64,000 nt of DNA. It comes from JBNPEO01 sp050490315. GTDB taxonomy: Bacteria > Actinomycetota > Actinomycetes > Actinomycetales > Micrococcaceae. The stretch lies in the NCBI RefSeq assembly GCF_050490315.1, contig NZ_JBNPEO010000001.1, positions 558,001 through 622,000 on the forward strand, in the 5' to 3' direction. Positions within the stretch are counted from its first letter, which is position 1, and each line of letters starts with the position of its first letter. Below are positions 9,186 through 15,720 of this stretch, in pieces. Below the pieces are notes generated by a model, which made no database searches, was not told the origin of the DNA, and saw nothing but the letters and a program-made list of their open reading frames with translations. The translations under genes and the position numbers were made by a program.

Positions 9186-9480
9186 TGTGGACCTGATCGA
9201 GCCGATCCACCCGGGAGAGATCCTGATGGAGGACTTCATCGAGGGCTTCGGAATCACGCAGAATAAGTTGGCCGTGTCGATCGGAGTGCCGCCGCGCCGG
9301 ATCAACGAGATCGTGCACGGCAAGCGAGGGATCACGGCTGACACTGCGATCCGTCTGGCGCGATACTTCGGGACGTCGGAGGAGCTCTGGATGAACCTGC
9401 AGTCGAACTACGAGCTTCGGCTCGAGCGCCGGGCGCTGCGCGACAAGGTCGCTGCGATCACGCCTCTGAAGGTGGCGTGA
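9160..9480 (+). CDS. higA: HigA-type antitoxin, HTH (XRE) domain
   Basis: A 106-residue antitoxin. After LIEPIHPGEILMEDFIEGFGI comes the XRE helix-turn-helix KLAVSIGVPPRRINEIVHGKRGITADTAIRLARYFG, then the family ending SEELWMNLQSNYELRLERR. It should neutralise HigB and repress the operon. I chose the ATG at 9160, preceded by GGAG at about 9 nt; the open frame runs back to 9112 inside higB. The stop codon is followed in the same frame by an acetyltransferase remnant. Confidence 0.9.
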   Translation: MSNSSTITDVDLIEPIHPGEILMEDFIEGFGITQNKLAVSIGVPPRRINEIVHGKRGITADTAIRLARYFGTSEELWMNLQSNYELRLERRALRDKVAAITPLKVA

Positions 9481-9745
9481 GCAGCACTGTATGGGGCCGG
9501 TGTCGGCACGGCAATGCTCAGGGCCGTCGCAGACGATGCTGTTCGCCGTGGGGTGCGGCTGTTGCAGGTGAAGACTCTCGGAGCTTCGCACCCGGATCCC
9601 GGATATGTGCGCACTCCGTGAAAACGCTTCGGGGCGGCATTTCTTGTGGATGGTTCCAAGGCTGTGCCGGCTTATTGGACACTCTGCGCATCCCGGTCGA
9701 GGCAATCCGCTGGCTCCGACGTCAGTTCTTCGTGAGGGGAGGCTG
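9481..9745 (+). pseudogene. GNAT acetyltransferase remnant
   Basis: Directly after the higA stop, in the same frame, translation reads GAGVGTAMLRAVADDAVRRG followed by VRLLQVKTLGASHPDPGYVR and a stop at 9619-9621. The first part is the GNAT acetyl-CoA loop (Q/R-x-x-G-x-G/A type) and its helix, and the second matches a common small GNAT subfamily with KTLGxSHPDxGY. There is no start codon, the N-terminal half is missing, and the remainder to about 9745 is frameshifted (FLVDG, GNPL in other frames). I read it as a truncated gene joined to higA by deletion. Confidence 0.6.
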
Positions 9746-9765
9746 ATGGATGAGGGGTAGTTCGG

Positions 9766-10107
9766 TTAGTAGACCCGCCGAACTTCCTGTGGCCAGCCGC
9801 AAGCCTCGGCGATCTTCCCGGCCCACATCTTTGCAGCGTCGTCGTCGGGGACATCGATGATTGTCAAACCGCCGATGTGCGCCTCTGTGGGGGCAACTGG
9901 GCCGTCGGTGATCAACAATGTTCCGCTCGTCGCGTCGGCACTGAACGCGGCGTTGATGTTTTCATCCACGCCAGCGGCGAACACATACGCACCTGCTTCT
10001 TTGATCTCGTTCACCACATCGTTGGCCAAGGGTCCACGCGAAGCAAACCATTCTGCGGTGTGGTTTCCAACCCACTGCTGGTTGAAGTAAATGATGTAAT
10101 GAGTCAT
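9766..10107 (-). CDS. YCII/DGPF-domain protein
   Basis: A 113-residue protein of the YCII-related (DGPF) family: MTHYIIYFNQQWVGNHT, an acidic middle, LLITDGPVAPTEAHIGGLTIIDV with the DGP motif, and DDDAAKMWAGKIAEACGWPQEV. Members form ferredoxin-like dimers with a presumed acid-base His-Asp pair; substrates are mostly unknown. AAGGAG lies 5-6 nt before the ATG. The promoter directly upstream contains a near-perfect palindrome (see 10124-10150), so the gene is very likely under a dedicated repressor that is not in this window. Confidence 0.8.
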   Translation of the reverse strand: MTHYIIYFNQQWVGNHTAEWFASRGPLANDVVNEIKEAGAYVFAAGVDENINAAFSADATSGTLLITDGPVAPTEAHIGGLTIIDVPDDDAAKMWAGKIAEACGWPQEVRRVY

Positions 10108-10123
10108 AGCAGCTCCTTGCCGA

Positions 10124-10150
10124 GTACATTATGTGATCCACACAATGTAC
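10124..10150 (-). promoter_or_regulatory. Promoter and palindromic operator of the YCII gene
   Basis: The palindrome GTACATTATGTG-ATC-CACACAATGTAC has 12-nt arms with one mismatch. On the minus strand it overlaps a -10 CATAAT (10128-10133) and fills the 17-nt spacer to a -35 CGGACA (10151-10156). A bound dimeric repressor (TetR or MarR size) would block polymerase. The start codon is 17 nt further on. Confidence 0.7.
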
Positions 10151-10415
10151 TGTCCGCGTGCTTTGAGGGCCGGTATCTGGGCTCGGCTGATGATGGAAAT
10201 CTGCATGATTTCATCTCGCCTCCCGCTACGAGGCTGGGGTTATTTATTCTCTGATTATCCTTCCGCGGTGAGCGCAGGGTCTTCATAGCTTGGTATCTGT
10301 GGCGACGTGGTCGAGTTTCGGTTTGTCGTCTAGAACCGCCTCGGTCAAGACTGAAAGTATTGCCCGGACTGCTTTATGCACTCCGGGCATTTCTGTGTTT
10401 GGCGTGAGGGCGTAC
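10151..10415. other. Non-coding gap between YCII and DinB genes
   Basis: No convincing gene is visible on either strand. It holds a small imperfect hairpin at 10192-10215 and the stem-loop at 10361-10389. Base composition is mixed and it may be eroded coding sequence, but I cannot recognise any family. Confidence 0.4.
10361..10389 (-). terminator. Candidate terminator downstream of the DinB-fold gene
   Basis: TGCCCGGA and TCCGGGCA form an 8-bp stem with a 13-nt loop, 27 nt beyond the stop of the minus-strand gene at 10416. The T-rich tail is weak, so termination is not certain. Confidence 0.4.
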
Positions 10416-10919
10416 TTAGTGAGTGACGGTTAGAGCACCGGCAGCATATGCCGCCTGTCCTACGTGTTGTATTGCGTCATCAATGATGGACACAAGGCGT
10501 ACGCCGAGAGTGACAGGCGTTTCCCAACTATTGTCGATGACCGCGTCCAAGTCCGTTTCCGAGCGGGCGCCAACGTAGTCGCCAAGTGCCCTCAATGACG
10601 CTTCGAGATAGTCAACTAGAAGCTTCTGATTTGACACTTGGATTTGGTGAGATTGCTCGACTGTGTGGCCGTAACCGACCGTTTCACCCAGCTCTCCAAG
10701 GTCAAAAAGGTTTCGGTATGACTCCCAGACTTGAGCCTTGCCTGAGAGGTGCGCCAGCTGCACGTCGACTTCGCGCCCGCTGTGCCATAGCAACCAGGCG
10801 ATCGAATTGGGGTGACCGGATGGATGCGCGTTTAATTGCTGGGCGCTGAGCGCCGGAAGGCCGCGCGCGGCGTCGGCGGGTCGTTGAATAAAGTCGGCAA
10901 GTATGTCGTGGGTGTCCAT
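10416..10919 (-). CDS. DinB-fold protein (mycothiol-dependent type, DUF664)
   Basis: A 167-residue four-helix DinB-superfamily protein: MDTHDILADFIQRPADAARG, LNAHPSGHPNSIAWLLWHSGREVDVQLAHL and a C-terminal DDAIQHVGQAAYAAG. The histidines H57-like (WLLWHSGREVD) and the late DAIQHVGQ match the metal-binding triad of thiol-dependent S-transferases, which in actinobacteria use mycothiol. I placed the start at the ATG at 10919; the open frame continues to 11171 but that part is only the shadow of the higBA remnant on the other strand. CAAGAT lies 6 nt before the ATG, a weak leaderless signal. Confidence 0.8.
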   Translation of the reverse strand: MDTHDILADFIQRPADAARGLPALSAQQLNAHPSGHPNSIAWLLWHSGREVDVQLAHLSGKAQVWESYRNLFDLGELGETVGYGHTVEQSHQIQVSNQKLLVDYLEASLRALGDYVGARSETDLDAVIDNSWETPVTLGVRLVSIIDDAIQHVGQAAYAAGALTVTH

Positions 10920-11012
10920 AGGTCCATCTTGCCCCGGCGGTCCACACTCGGCTAGCGGGGCTGAACTTGGTGGAGCTTCGCTTGAGCCTCTGACCTTAGT
11001 GACGGGCGCCGT

Positions 11013-11078
11013 TACACGTTCTTGTTGTCGGGCGTGAAGGAGGGAGCGGAAGATGTCTAACTTGCCTGCTACCACTGA
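11013..11078 (+). pseudogene. Second higB remnant (C-terminal codons only)
   Basis: Translation gives YTFLLSGVKEGAEDV, a stop, then LACYH and a stop. This aligns with the end of the intact toxin (GAEDVELVDYH) with a Glu codon changed to TAA. The distance from the downstream antitoxin ATG to the final TGA is the same as in the intact pair (26 nt inclusive). Everything upstream has been lost. Confidence 0.6.
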
Positions 11079-11403
11079 AAATGACCAGATCGGCTCCACC
11101 CCTCTAGGAGAAATCCTGATGGATGACTTCGTCGAGGGCATCGCGATCGCGAGGCTGCATGTCCTGCCCATCGCCGACCGGTTTGGAGAAGCCCTCGGGT
11201 GGTGCGGTATTCAGAGGTTTCCGATCTACCCAGGTTCTGATCCCCAATGGCTGATCGCTGGGTTGACGGTTCTCCCTAAGGTGCGCCGGCAGGGGATTGC
11301 GGTTCGACTACTGAGCGAGGTTATCCAAGCTACTCCCAAGAGCGCACCTGCGGAAGCGATGGGATTCGGGAAGGTGGCCCGACCGGGCGTCCTTCGCCCG
11401 TGA
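11053..11403 (+). pseudogene. Chimeric ORF: HigA N-terminus fused to an internally deleted GNAT acetyltransferase
   Basis: The 116-residue open frame starts like higA (TPLGEILMDDFVEGIAI, compare HPGEILMEDFIEGFGI in the intact antitoxin) but lacks the whole helix-turn-helix. It then turns into acetyltransferase sequence: WLIAGLTVLPKVRRQGIAVR, with the acetyl-CoA loop RRQGIAVRLL, and later EAMGFGKVARPG, the usual GNAT ending. The part between these two is too short, so the acetyltransferase has an internal deletion. Neither half should be functional by family standards. An upstream GGAGGGAGCGGAAG still offers a ribosome-binding site, so a protein could be made. Confidence 0.6.
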
Positions 11404-11856
11404 TGTGCTCCACGTTGCCCCGGAACTTCTTGGCTGCGTCTTGAAGCGCACCACGCCGCCCGGAACCGTGGCCATTCGCATTACCGAGGTTGAAGCCTAT
11501 GCAGGCGAACGCGATCCAGGGGCACATTCGTACCGGGGAAAAACCAGCCGGAACAAGACCATGTTTGGACCTGCGGGACACATCTACTGCTACTTCACCT
11601 ACGGGATGCATCACGCTATCAACCTCGTCGCTGGGCGGCCGGACCAGCCCTACGGTTGCCTCATTCGTGCTGGCGACGTGATCGAAGGAGCCAGTCTCGC
11701 CCGGACCCGGCGGCGACGTGATCGAAGGAGCCAGTCCAGCCCGGACCCGGCGGCGACGGCGATGCATTTCCGTGGAGATACTGGATAGACGGCGCGGCCT
11801 CTGTCTCGGCGTATAAACCCGCGCCCGCAAGGGGAAAGTCAGGAAAGTCCGCCTAA
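11384..11856 (+). pseudogene. aag: Broken DNA-3-methyladenine glycosylase (AAG/MPG family)
   Basis: The frame starting within the previous ORF reads ASFARDVLHVAPELLGCVL, ITEVEAYAGERDPGAHSYRG, the DNA-binding/catalytic stretch NKTMFGPAGHIYCYFTYGMH and GCLIRAGDVIEGASLARTRR. It then meets a 40-bp tandem duplication (11672-11711, 11712-11751), not a multiple of three. The true C-terminus reappears in another frame as WRYWIDGAASVSAYKPAPAR with a stop at 11854-11856. About 40-60 residues of the usual middle are missing and no proper start codon remains. Catalytic Glu (EVEAYAGE) is kept, but the gene is dead or makes a truncated product. Confidence 0.75.
11672..11751 (+). repeat. 40-bp tandem duplication inside aag remnant
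   Basis: Two adjacent 40-bp copies (11672-11711 and 11712-11751) differ at only two positions (TCTCGC versus TCCAGC). A third partial copy begins at 11752. The unit length shifts the reading frame. Confidence 0.85.
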
Positions 11857-11889
11857 GGGACGTGGTCGCGTGCCCTCTAGGCGTACGGC

Positions 11890-12657
11890 TTAAAACAGCG
11901 GCCAGGGAACAGCTGGCATGTCACCACTCGGCGCCGGAAACACGGCTGTGGTGCGCAATCGTTCACAGCGCGCGGCGAAAGCGTTCAACTCTTCGGCAGT
12001 CAGCAACTCAGCTAAGTCGCTACCCAACTCAGCGTCGAGCGCATCGGCCAGGCGCGCCACGCCGTCGAGCTCTTCAGCCGAAAGCGGTTCTCCCAACCAC
12101 CCCCACAGGACTGTGCGTAGTTTGGGTTCGTGGTGAAAGGTCAGTCCGTGATCAACCCCGTGCCGGTGACCGTCCGGCATGGAAAGAATGTGGTCACCTT
12201 TGCGGTCGGCGTTGTTGACGACGACGTCGAACACGGCCATGCGACGCAGCGCGGCTGTGTCTTCGTGAACGAGAGCTACTGGCTGTCCGTCCTCGTCTTG
12301 CCCTTTAAGGACTGGTTTCCAGCCTGTCTGAGGAATCCGATCAGCAGCCACAAGGTCCACTGCACCTTGGTCAGGGTCCTGATCCTGCCAGAGCTGAACC
12401 ATACCTTTCCCAAGCGGGCCGTCCCGCAGCCAGGTACGCGGGACAACGTTCCAGCCCAGTACCTGCGAGACCAAATACGCTGCCACCTCGCGGTGAGCCA
12501 AAGCGCCGTCGGGGAAATCCCACAGCGGACTCTCACCCGCGATCGGCTTATAAACAACGCTCACGTCGCCAATGCTGCCCAGAAAGGTGGCGTTCGATGC
12601 GGTGGTGATCCGGCCGGTGAGCTTCAGCTCGTCGGCCATTAGATCCGGTGTTGGCAT
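11890..12657 (-). CDS. SCO1664 family protein (PI3/4-kinase-like fold)
   Basis: A 255-residue member of the actinobacterial SCO1664 family, annotated elsewhere as resembling phosphatidylinositol 3/4-kinases. Visible are SNATFLGSIGDVSVVYKPIAGE (nucleotide-binding strand with Lys), WDFPDGALAHREVAAYLVSQ, the catalytic-loop-like VFDVVVNNADRKGDHIL and GVDHGLTFH. The pattern resembles HipA/PI-kinase catalytic loops with NNADRK and a DHG metal site. Function is not established. The ATG overlaps the stop of the DUF3090 gene by one base (TAATG), so I chose this start over the longer open frame to 12720. Confidence 0.85.
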   Translation of the reverse strand: MPTPDLMADELKLTGRITTASNATFLGSIGDVSVVYKPIAGESPLWDFPDGALAHREVAAYLVSQVLGWNVVPRTWLRDGPLGKGMVQLWQDQDPDQGAVDLVAADRIPQTGWKPVLKGQDEDGQPVALVHEDTAALRRMAVFDVVVNNADRKGDHILSMPDGHRHGVDHGLTFHHEPKLRTVLWGWLGEPLSAEELDGVARLADALDAELGSDLAELLTAEELNAFAARCERLRTTAVFPAPSGDMPAVPWPLF

Positions 12658-13214
12658 TAGAGCTCTGGAATGGTGCAGGTGTGACCCTCGGGGTCTATGG
12701 GGTAGCCACAAAGCGGGCACATGGGGCGGCCAGCGGCCACAATCTCACGGGTTCGTTTAGCGAACGCCCGAGCGGTGCCTACGGGCATCCGCACCAAGAG
12801 CATTTCGCTCGAGGCGGCCTCATCATCAGAGAATTCGAGGTCGATGTCATTTTCCGTATCCATGTCTACGATGCGGTGTGCTTCCAGAACCACCTGAGCC
12901 GTAGTTGGATCCCAGCCCAAGCTCATGGCGCCAGCACGGAACTCTTCCTCAACGGGCTCAAGCGGATCGTTGTCTACGAGTTCGATCGGCGTGCTCGCCG
13001 GAACGCTGTAACGGTTACCCTCGACCGTCATCAGCTGATCGAGAATTTCGTCGATCTTCTCTGCGAGAAGGGCGGACTGCTGCTTCTCTAGAGCGATGCT
13101 GACGAGTTTCTTAGCTGCACGGACCTGTAGGTAGAACGTGCGCTGCCCCGGAACCCCAACGGTGCCAACGACGACTCGATCAGGCCAGGCGAACTCGTGA
13201 ACAAGTGTAGGCAT
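12657..13214 (-). CDS. DUF3090 family protein with C-terminal zinc ribbon
   Basis: A 185-residue DUF3090 protein: HEFAWPDRVVVGTVGVPGQR, FYLQVRAAKKLVSIALEKQQ, and a terminal CPLCGYPIDPEGHTC likely to bind zinc (Cys, Cys, His, Cys). This family is found in actinobacteria beside SCO1664 and a histidine phosphatase, as here, and its role is unknown. It follows the phosphatase by 24 nt and is coupled to SCO1664. A TAAAAT hexamer exactly 6 nt before the ATG suggests it also has its own leaderless promoter. Confidence 0.88.
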   Translation of the reverse strand: MPTLVHEFAWPDRVVVGTVGVPGQRTFYLQVRAAKKLVSIALEKQQSALLAEKIDEILDQLMTVEGNRYSVPASTPIELVDNDPLEPVEEEFRAGAMSLGWDPTTAQVVLEAHRIVDMDTENDIDLEFSDDEAASSEMLLVRMPVGTARAFAKRTREIVAAGRPMCPLCGYPIDPEGHTCTIPEL

Positions 13215-13220
13215 ATCAGT

Positions 13221-13226
13221 ATTTTA
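13221..13226 (-). promoter_or_regulatory. Leaderless -10 element of the DUF3090 gene
   Basis: On the minus strand TAAAAT is followed by 6 nt (ACTGAT) and the ATG at 13214. Confidence 0.55.
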
Positions 13227-13238
13227 GGCACACAGGGT

Positions 13239-13931
13239 TCATGGCGTCGCCGGCCCCATGCCGCCACCTACCGCGGCGTCACCGGAGTGAAGTCCGCTAG
13301 CTAGCCACGAAAGGTCGCCAGCGTCCGTGTTTGTCGCGTGGACACTGGTCCGTCCGGGACCGTAGCGCACAATCGATACGGATGCTGGCCCCACGTTGAT
13401 CCGTTGGAAAAGATCCAAGTGCATGCCCAAGGCATCGGCCAAGATCGACTTGATAATGTCACCGTGACTGACGGCCACCCACACCGCTCCCGGACCGTGC
13501 TCGGCTTCGAAGGCGGCGTCGTGACGCCGAATCGCGGCCACCGACCGCGCCTGCATCGCAGCCATGGCTTCACCACCGGGAAATACGACGGCGGATGGTT
13601 GCGATTGCACCACAGACCACAGGGCTTCGTTTGCCAGTTCGCTGAGAGTGCGGCCCTGCCATTGGCCGTAATCGCATTCGTTGAGGTCTAGTTCAACCGG
13701 CGCGTGTGGGGTTCCACTCTGCCGGTCGAGGATGAATTGAGCCGTTTGCTGGCAACGCTCAAGCGGGCTGGTCACCACCCCAACTAAGGGAATCCCTGCG
13801 AGCCGATCGGCAGTCAGGGCCGCTTGCTCGCGTCCGATCTGGTCTAGTTCAACGCCTGGGGTCCTACCTGCGAGGACCCCAGTGGCATTGGCTGTGGTGC
13901 GGCCGTGCCGCACAAGGATTACTGTAGCCAT
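13239..13931 (-). CDS. Histidine phosphatase family protein (MSMEG_4193-type)
   Basis: A 230-residue phosphoglycerate-mutase-like phosphatase. The catalytic motif is ILVRHGRTTANATG (H8 nucleophile), with SPLERCQQTA, LNECDYGQWQG and the second histidine in VAVSHGDIIKSILAD. It sits first in a three-gene set with DUF3090 and SCO1664 that is conserved in actinobacteria. The substrate is unknown; glycolytic mutase activity is unlikely given the context. The C-terminus is Gly/Pro-rich and disordered. The start is preceded by a leaderless -10. Confidence 0.88.
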   Translation of the reverse strand: MATVILVRHGRTTANATGVLAGRTPGVELDQIGREQAALTADRLAGIPLVGVVTSPLERCQQTAQFILDRQSGTPHAPVELDLNECDYGQWQGRTLSELANEALWSVVQSQPSAVVFPGGEAMAAMQARSVAAIRRHDAAFEAEHGPGAVWVAVSHGDIIKSILADALGMHLDLFQRINVGPASVSIVRYGPGRTSVHATNTDAGDLSWLASGLHSGDAAVGGGMGPATP

Positions 13932-13937
13932 TCACTC

Positions 13938-13943
13938 AGCCTA
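13938..13943 (-). promoter_or_regulatory. Leaderless -10 element of the histidine phosphatase operon
   Basis: On the minus strand TAGGCT is followed by 6 nt (GAGTGA) and the ATG at 13931. Confidence 0.6.
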
Positions 13944-13980
13944 GTCGCCGCTCCTGCGACAAGCAGCGCCAGTGGAAGGA

Positions 13981-14547
13981 TCAGAAACCGTAGGCGGCTT
14001 CTGCTTCTTGAAGTACGTGCGTGAAGGCGCGTGAGAGGGCCACCGTGTCTTGGGCTAGCCGCTCCAGACGCTGATCAACATCGTGGTTCACAATTTCCCC
14101 TCGGTGCACGTCCACCTGCTCCACAAACACGTATGGCTGAACAACTTGCGCCTTCATATACGTCAGGATCGGCTGCAGTTGCTGCTGACCAACCAAGTAG
14201 TGCTTAGCGGAACCAGCGGTAACCACCATTCCGGCAACCTTCCCGCGGAAGGCATTGACGGGGAGCAAATCGAAGACGTTTTTTAGCGCAGCGGGAATCG
14301 AAGCCTGAAATACCGGCGAGCCGATGATCAAGGCGTCTGCTTCCATGATCTGGGCAGTCAGCCAACCAGCGTCACCTGTTTGCTCAGTGTAGATCCGGCC
14401 ATCGGCGAACGGCATGATCAGCTCGGAGAGGTCGATCAGCGAGGCATCGATAGTCGGATCAAACTCTCGGACGGCCTCCAACACTCGGTTCATCACCGTG
14501 CGGGTTCGGGTGCCAACATTTGCCCCTGAAAGAACTACCAGCTTCAC
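13981..14547 (-). CDS. NADPH-dependent FMN reductase (CE1759-like)
   Basis: A 188-residue flavodoxin-fold reductase. KLVVLSGANVGTRTRTVMNR is the FMN phosphate-binding loop, IIGSPVFQASIPAALKNVFDLL the isoalloxazine loop, and VAGMVVTAGSAKHYL follows. It probably supplies reduced FMN to the monooxygenase whose gene it overlaps (ATGA, 14544-14547). The pair matches the CE1758/CE1759 arrangement known from corynebacteria. Substrate of the pair is unknown. Confidence 0.87.
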   Translation of the reverse strand: MKLVVLSGANVGTRTRTVMNRVLEAVREFDPTIDASLIDLSELIMPFADGRIYTEQTGDAGWLTAQIMEADALIIGSPVFQASIPAALKNVFDLLPVNAFRGKVAGMVVTAGSAKHYLVGQQQLQPILTYMKAQVVQPYVFVEQVDVHRGEIVNHDVDQRLERLAQDTVALSRAFTHVLQEAEAAYGF

Positions 14548-15650
14548 TTGGCACCGCCTACAGGCTGTGCGGTGTATTTAGTGACGGCGGGGATGATTTC
14601 GCTGCCCAGGATGTCTAGCTGGGCCATGACGCGCTCGTAGGGAACGCCGCCGAAGTCCATTTGGGCGATGTATCGCTGGTGACCGAATTCCTCGTACTGG
14701 TGGAGGATCTTCTCGATCACCTGTTGGGGACTGCCCACGTTCACGATGCTGTGCGGGTCCACGCTCTGGGCGAAGAGTTGTTTTGGCATGCCGTTGCCGT
14801 TGGTGCGCTTCATACCCTCGTTGATGTGAGGGTAGTAGTCACGGAGCGCTTGCTGAGAAGTTTCGGCGACTTGGAAGAAGCCAGCTGTGGCTATCGGCAG
14901 GCTGGCTGGGTCATAACCGCCTCGGCGCGCGGCTTCCCGGTAGGCCTCGATGGTTGGGCGGAAGGATGATGTAGTTCCACCTAGGTGGGCCATCACCATG
15001 GGGACGCCATCCAGGCCAGCGCGGAGTGCGCTGGAGGGTGTCCCGCCTACTGCTCGCCAGATCGGTAGACCGCCGTCGGTGGGGCGGGGGAGTACTTCAG
15101 CGTTCCGGAGTGGCTTCCGGTATTGCCCGTTCCACGTGACCGAGCTTTCACTGGCAATCCGCCGGAGGAGGCCAAATTTTTCCTCGAACAGTTCTTCGTA
15201 GTCTCTCAGGTCATAGCCCAAGAGTTCAAACAGTCCTACGCGGGATGCGCGGCCTGCCACGATTTCGGCTCGGCCATCGGATAGCAGGTCCAGCGTGGCG
15301 AAGTTCTCGAACACGCGCACAGGGTCGGAGGTGCTGAGAATGGTGGAGCTGCTGCTGATCCGGATGCGGCTGGTGGCCTCTGCGATGGCCCCGAGGATCA
15401 CGGCATGGGCCTGTGAAGCGAAGAATTGCTGGTGGCTCTCGCCGATGCTGAAAACTGCTAGGCCAGCTTGCTCGGCGGCTTTGGCGTAGTCCACGAATTC
15501 GCGGATGCGTTGTTTTGCTGAAACACGCTCGCCTGTGGTCGGATCTGGCAGGTGGTCGCCGAGGGTATACATGCCGATTTGGAGACCGTTTTTTGGGTCA
15601 ACGCCGTATTGGGTCATGCTGTCAACGGCAGCATCGCTGGTGGTAGACAA
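14544..15650 (-). CDS. LLM class flavin-dependent monooxygenase (CE1758-like)
   Basis: A 368-residue bacterial luciferase-like TIM-barrel oxygenase: GLQIGMYTLGDHLPDPTTGE, FSIGESHQQFFASQAHAVIL, RIRISSSSTILSTSDPVRVF, and the flavin-region GRAEIVAGRASRVGLFELLG. LLM enzymes use reduced FMN from a partner reductase, here the overlapping gene. The start is a TTG at 15650 with GGGAGA 4 nt upstream. Upstream lies a MarR gene and, between them, an inverted repeat that is a likely operator. Confidence 0.88.
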   Translation of the reverse strand: MSTTSDAAVDSMTQYGVDPKNGLQIGMYTLGDHLPDPTTGERVSAKQRIREFVDYAKAAEQAGLAVFSIGESHQQFFASQAHAVILGAIAEATSRIRISSSSTILSTSDPVRVFENFATLDLLSDGRAEIVAGRASRVGLFELLGYDLRDYEELFEEKFGLLRRIASESSVTWNGQYRKPLRNAEVLPRPTDGGLPIWRAVGGTPSSALRAGLDGVPMVMAHLGGTTSSFRPTIEAYREAARRGGYDPASLPIATAGFFQVAETSQQALRDYYPHINEGMKRTNGNGMPKQLFAQSVDPHSIVNVGSPQQVIEKILHQYEEFGHQRYIAQMDFGGVPYERVMAQLDILGSEIIPAVTKYTAQPVGGAK

Positions 15651-15691
15651 AGTCTCTCCCGAAGATGGAAATGATCAGTTGCTATGTCAAA

Positions 15692-15717
15692 CGAGAATAG
15701 CACTATATCTATTCCCG
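15692..15717 (-). promoter_or_regulatory. Inverted repeat operator before the LLM/FMN-reductase pair
   Basis: CGAGAATAG-8 nt-CTATTCCCG forms 9-nt arms with one mismatch. On the minus strand its centre contains TATAGT, a good -10. It lies between marR-type gene and the oxygenase gene, which it would control; MarR proteins bind such repeats. Confidence 0.6.
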
Positions 15718-15720
15718 CGA

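Noticed and set aside
10416..11171. Longer version of the DinB-fold protein
   Set aside because: The additional N-terminal residues are antisense to the higBA remnant; the same shadow pattern occurs opposite the intact higBA.
11830..11870. Sequence resembling the RNase P RNA P4 element (AGGAAAGTCCG)
   Set aside because: It is explained by the C-terminal codons of the aag remnant, and no partner element or 300-nt RNA body follows before the next gene.
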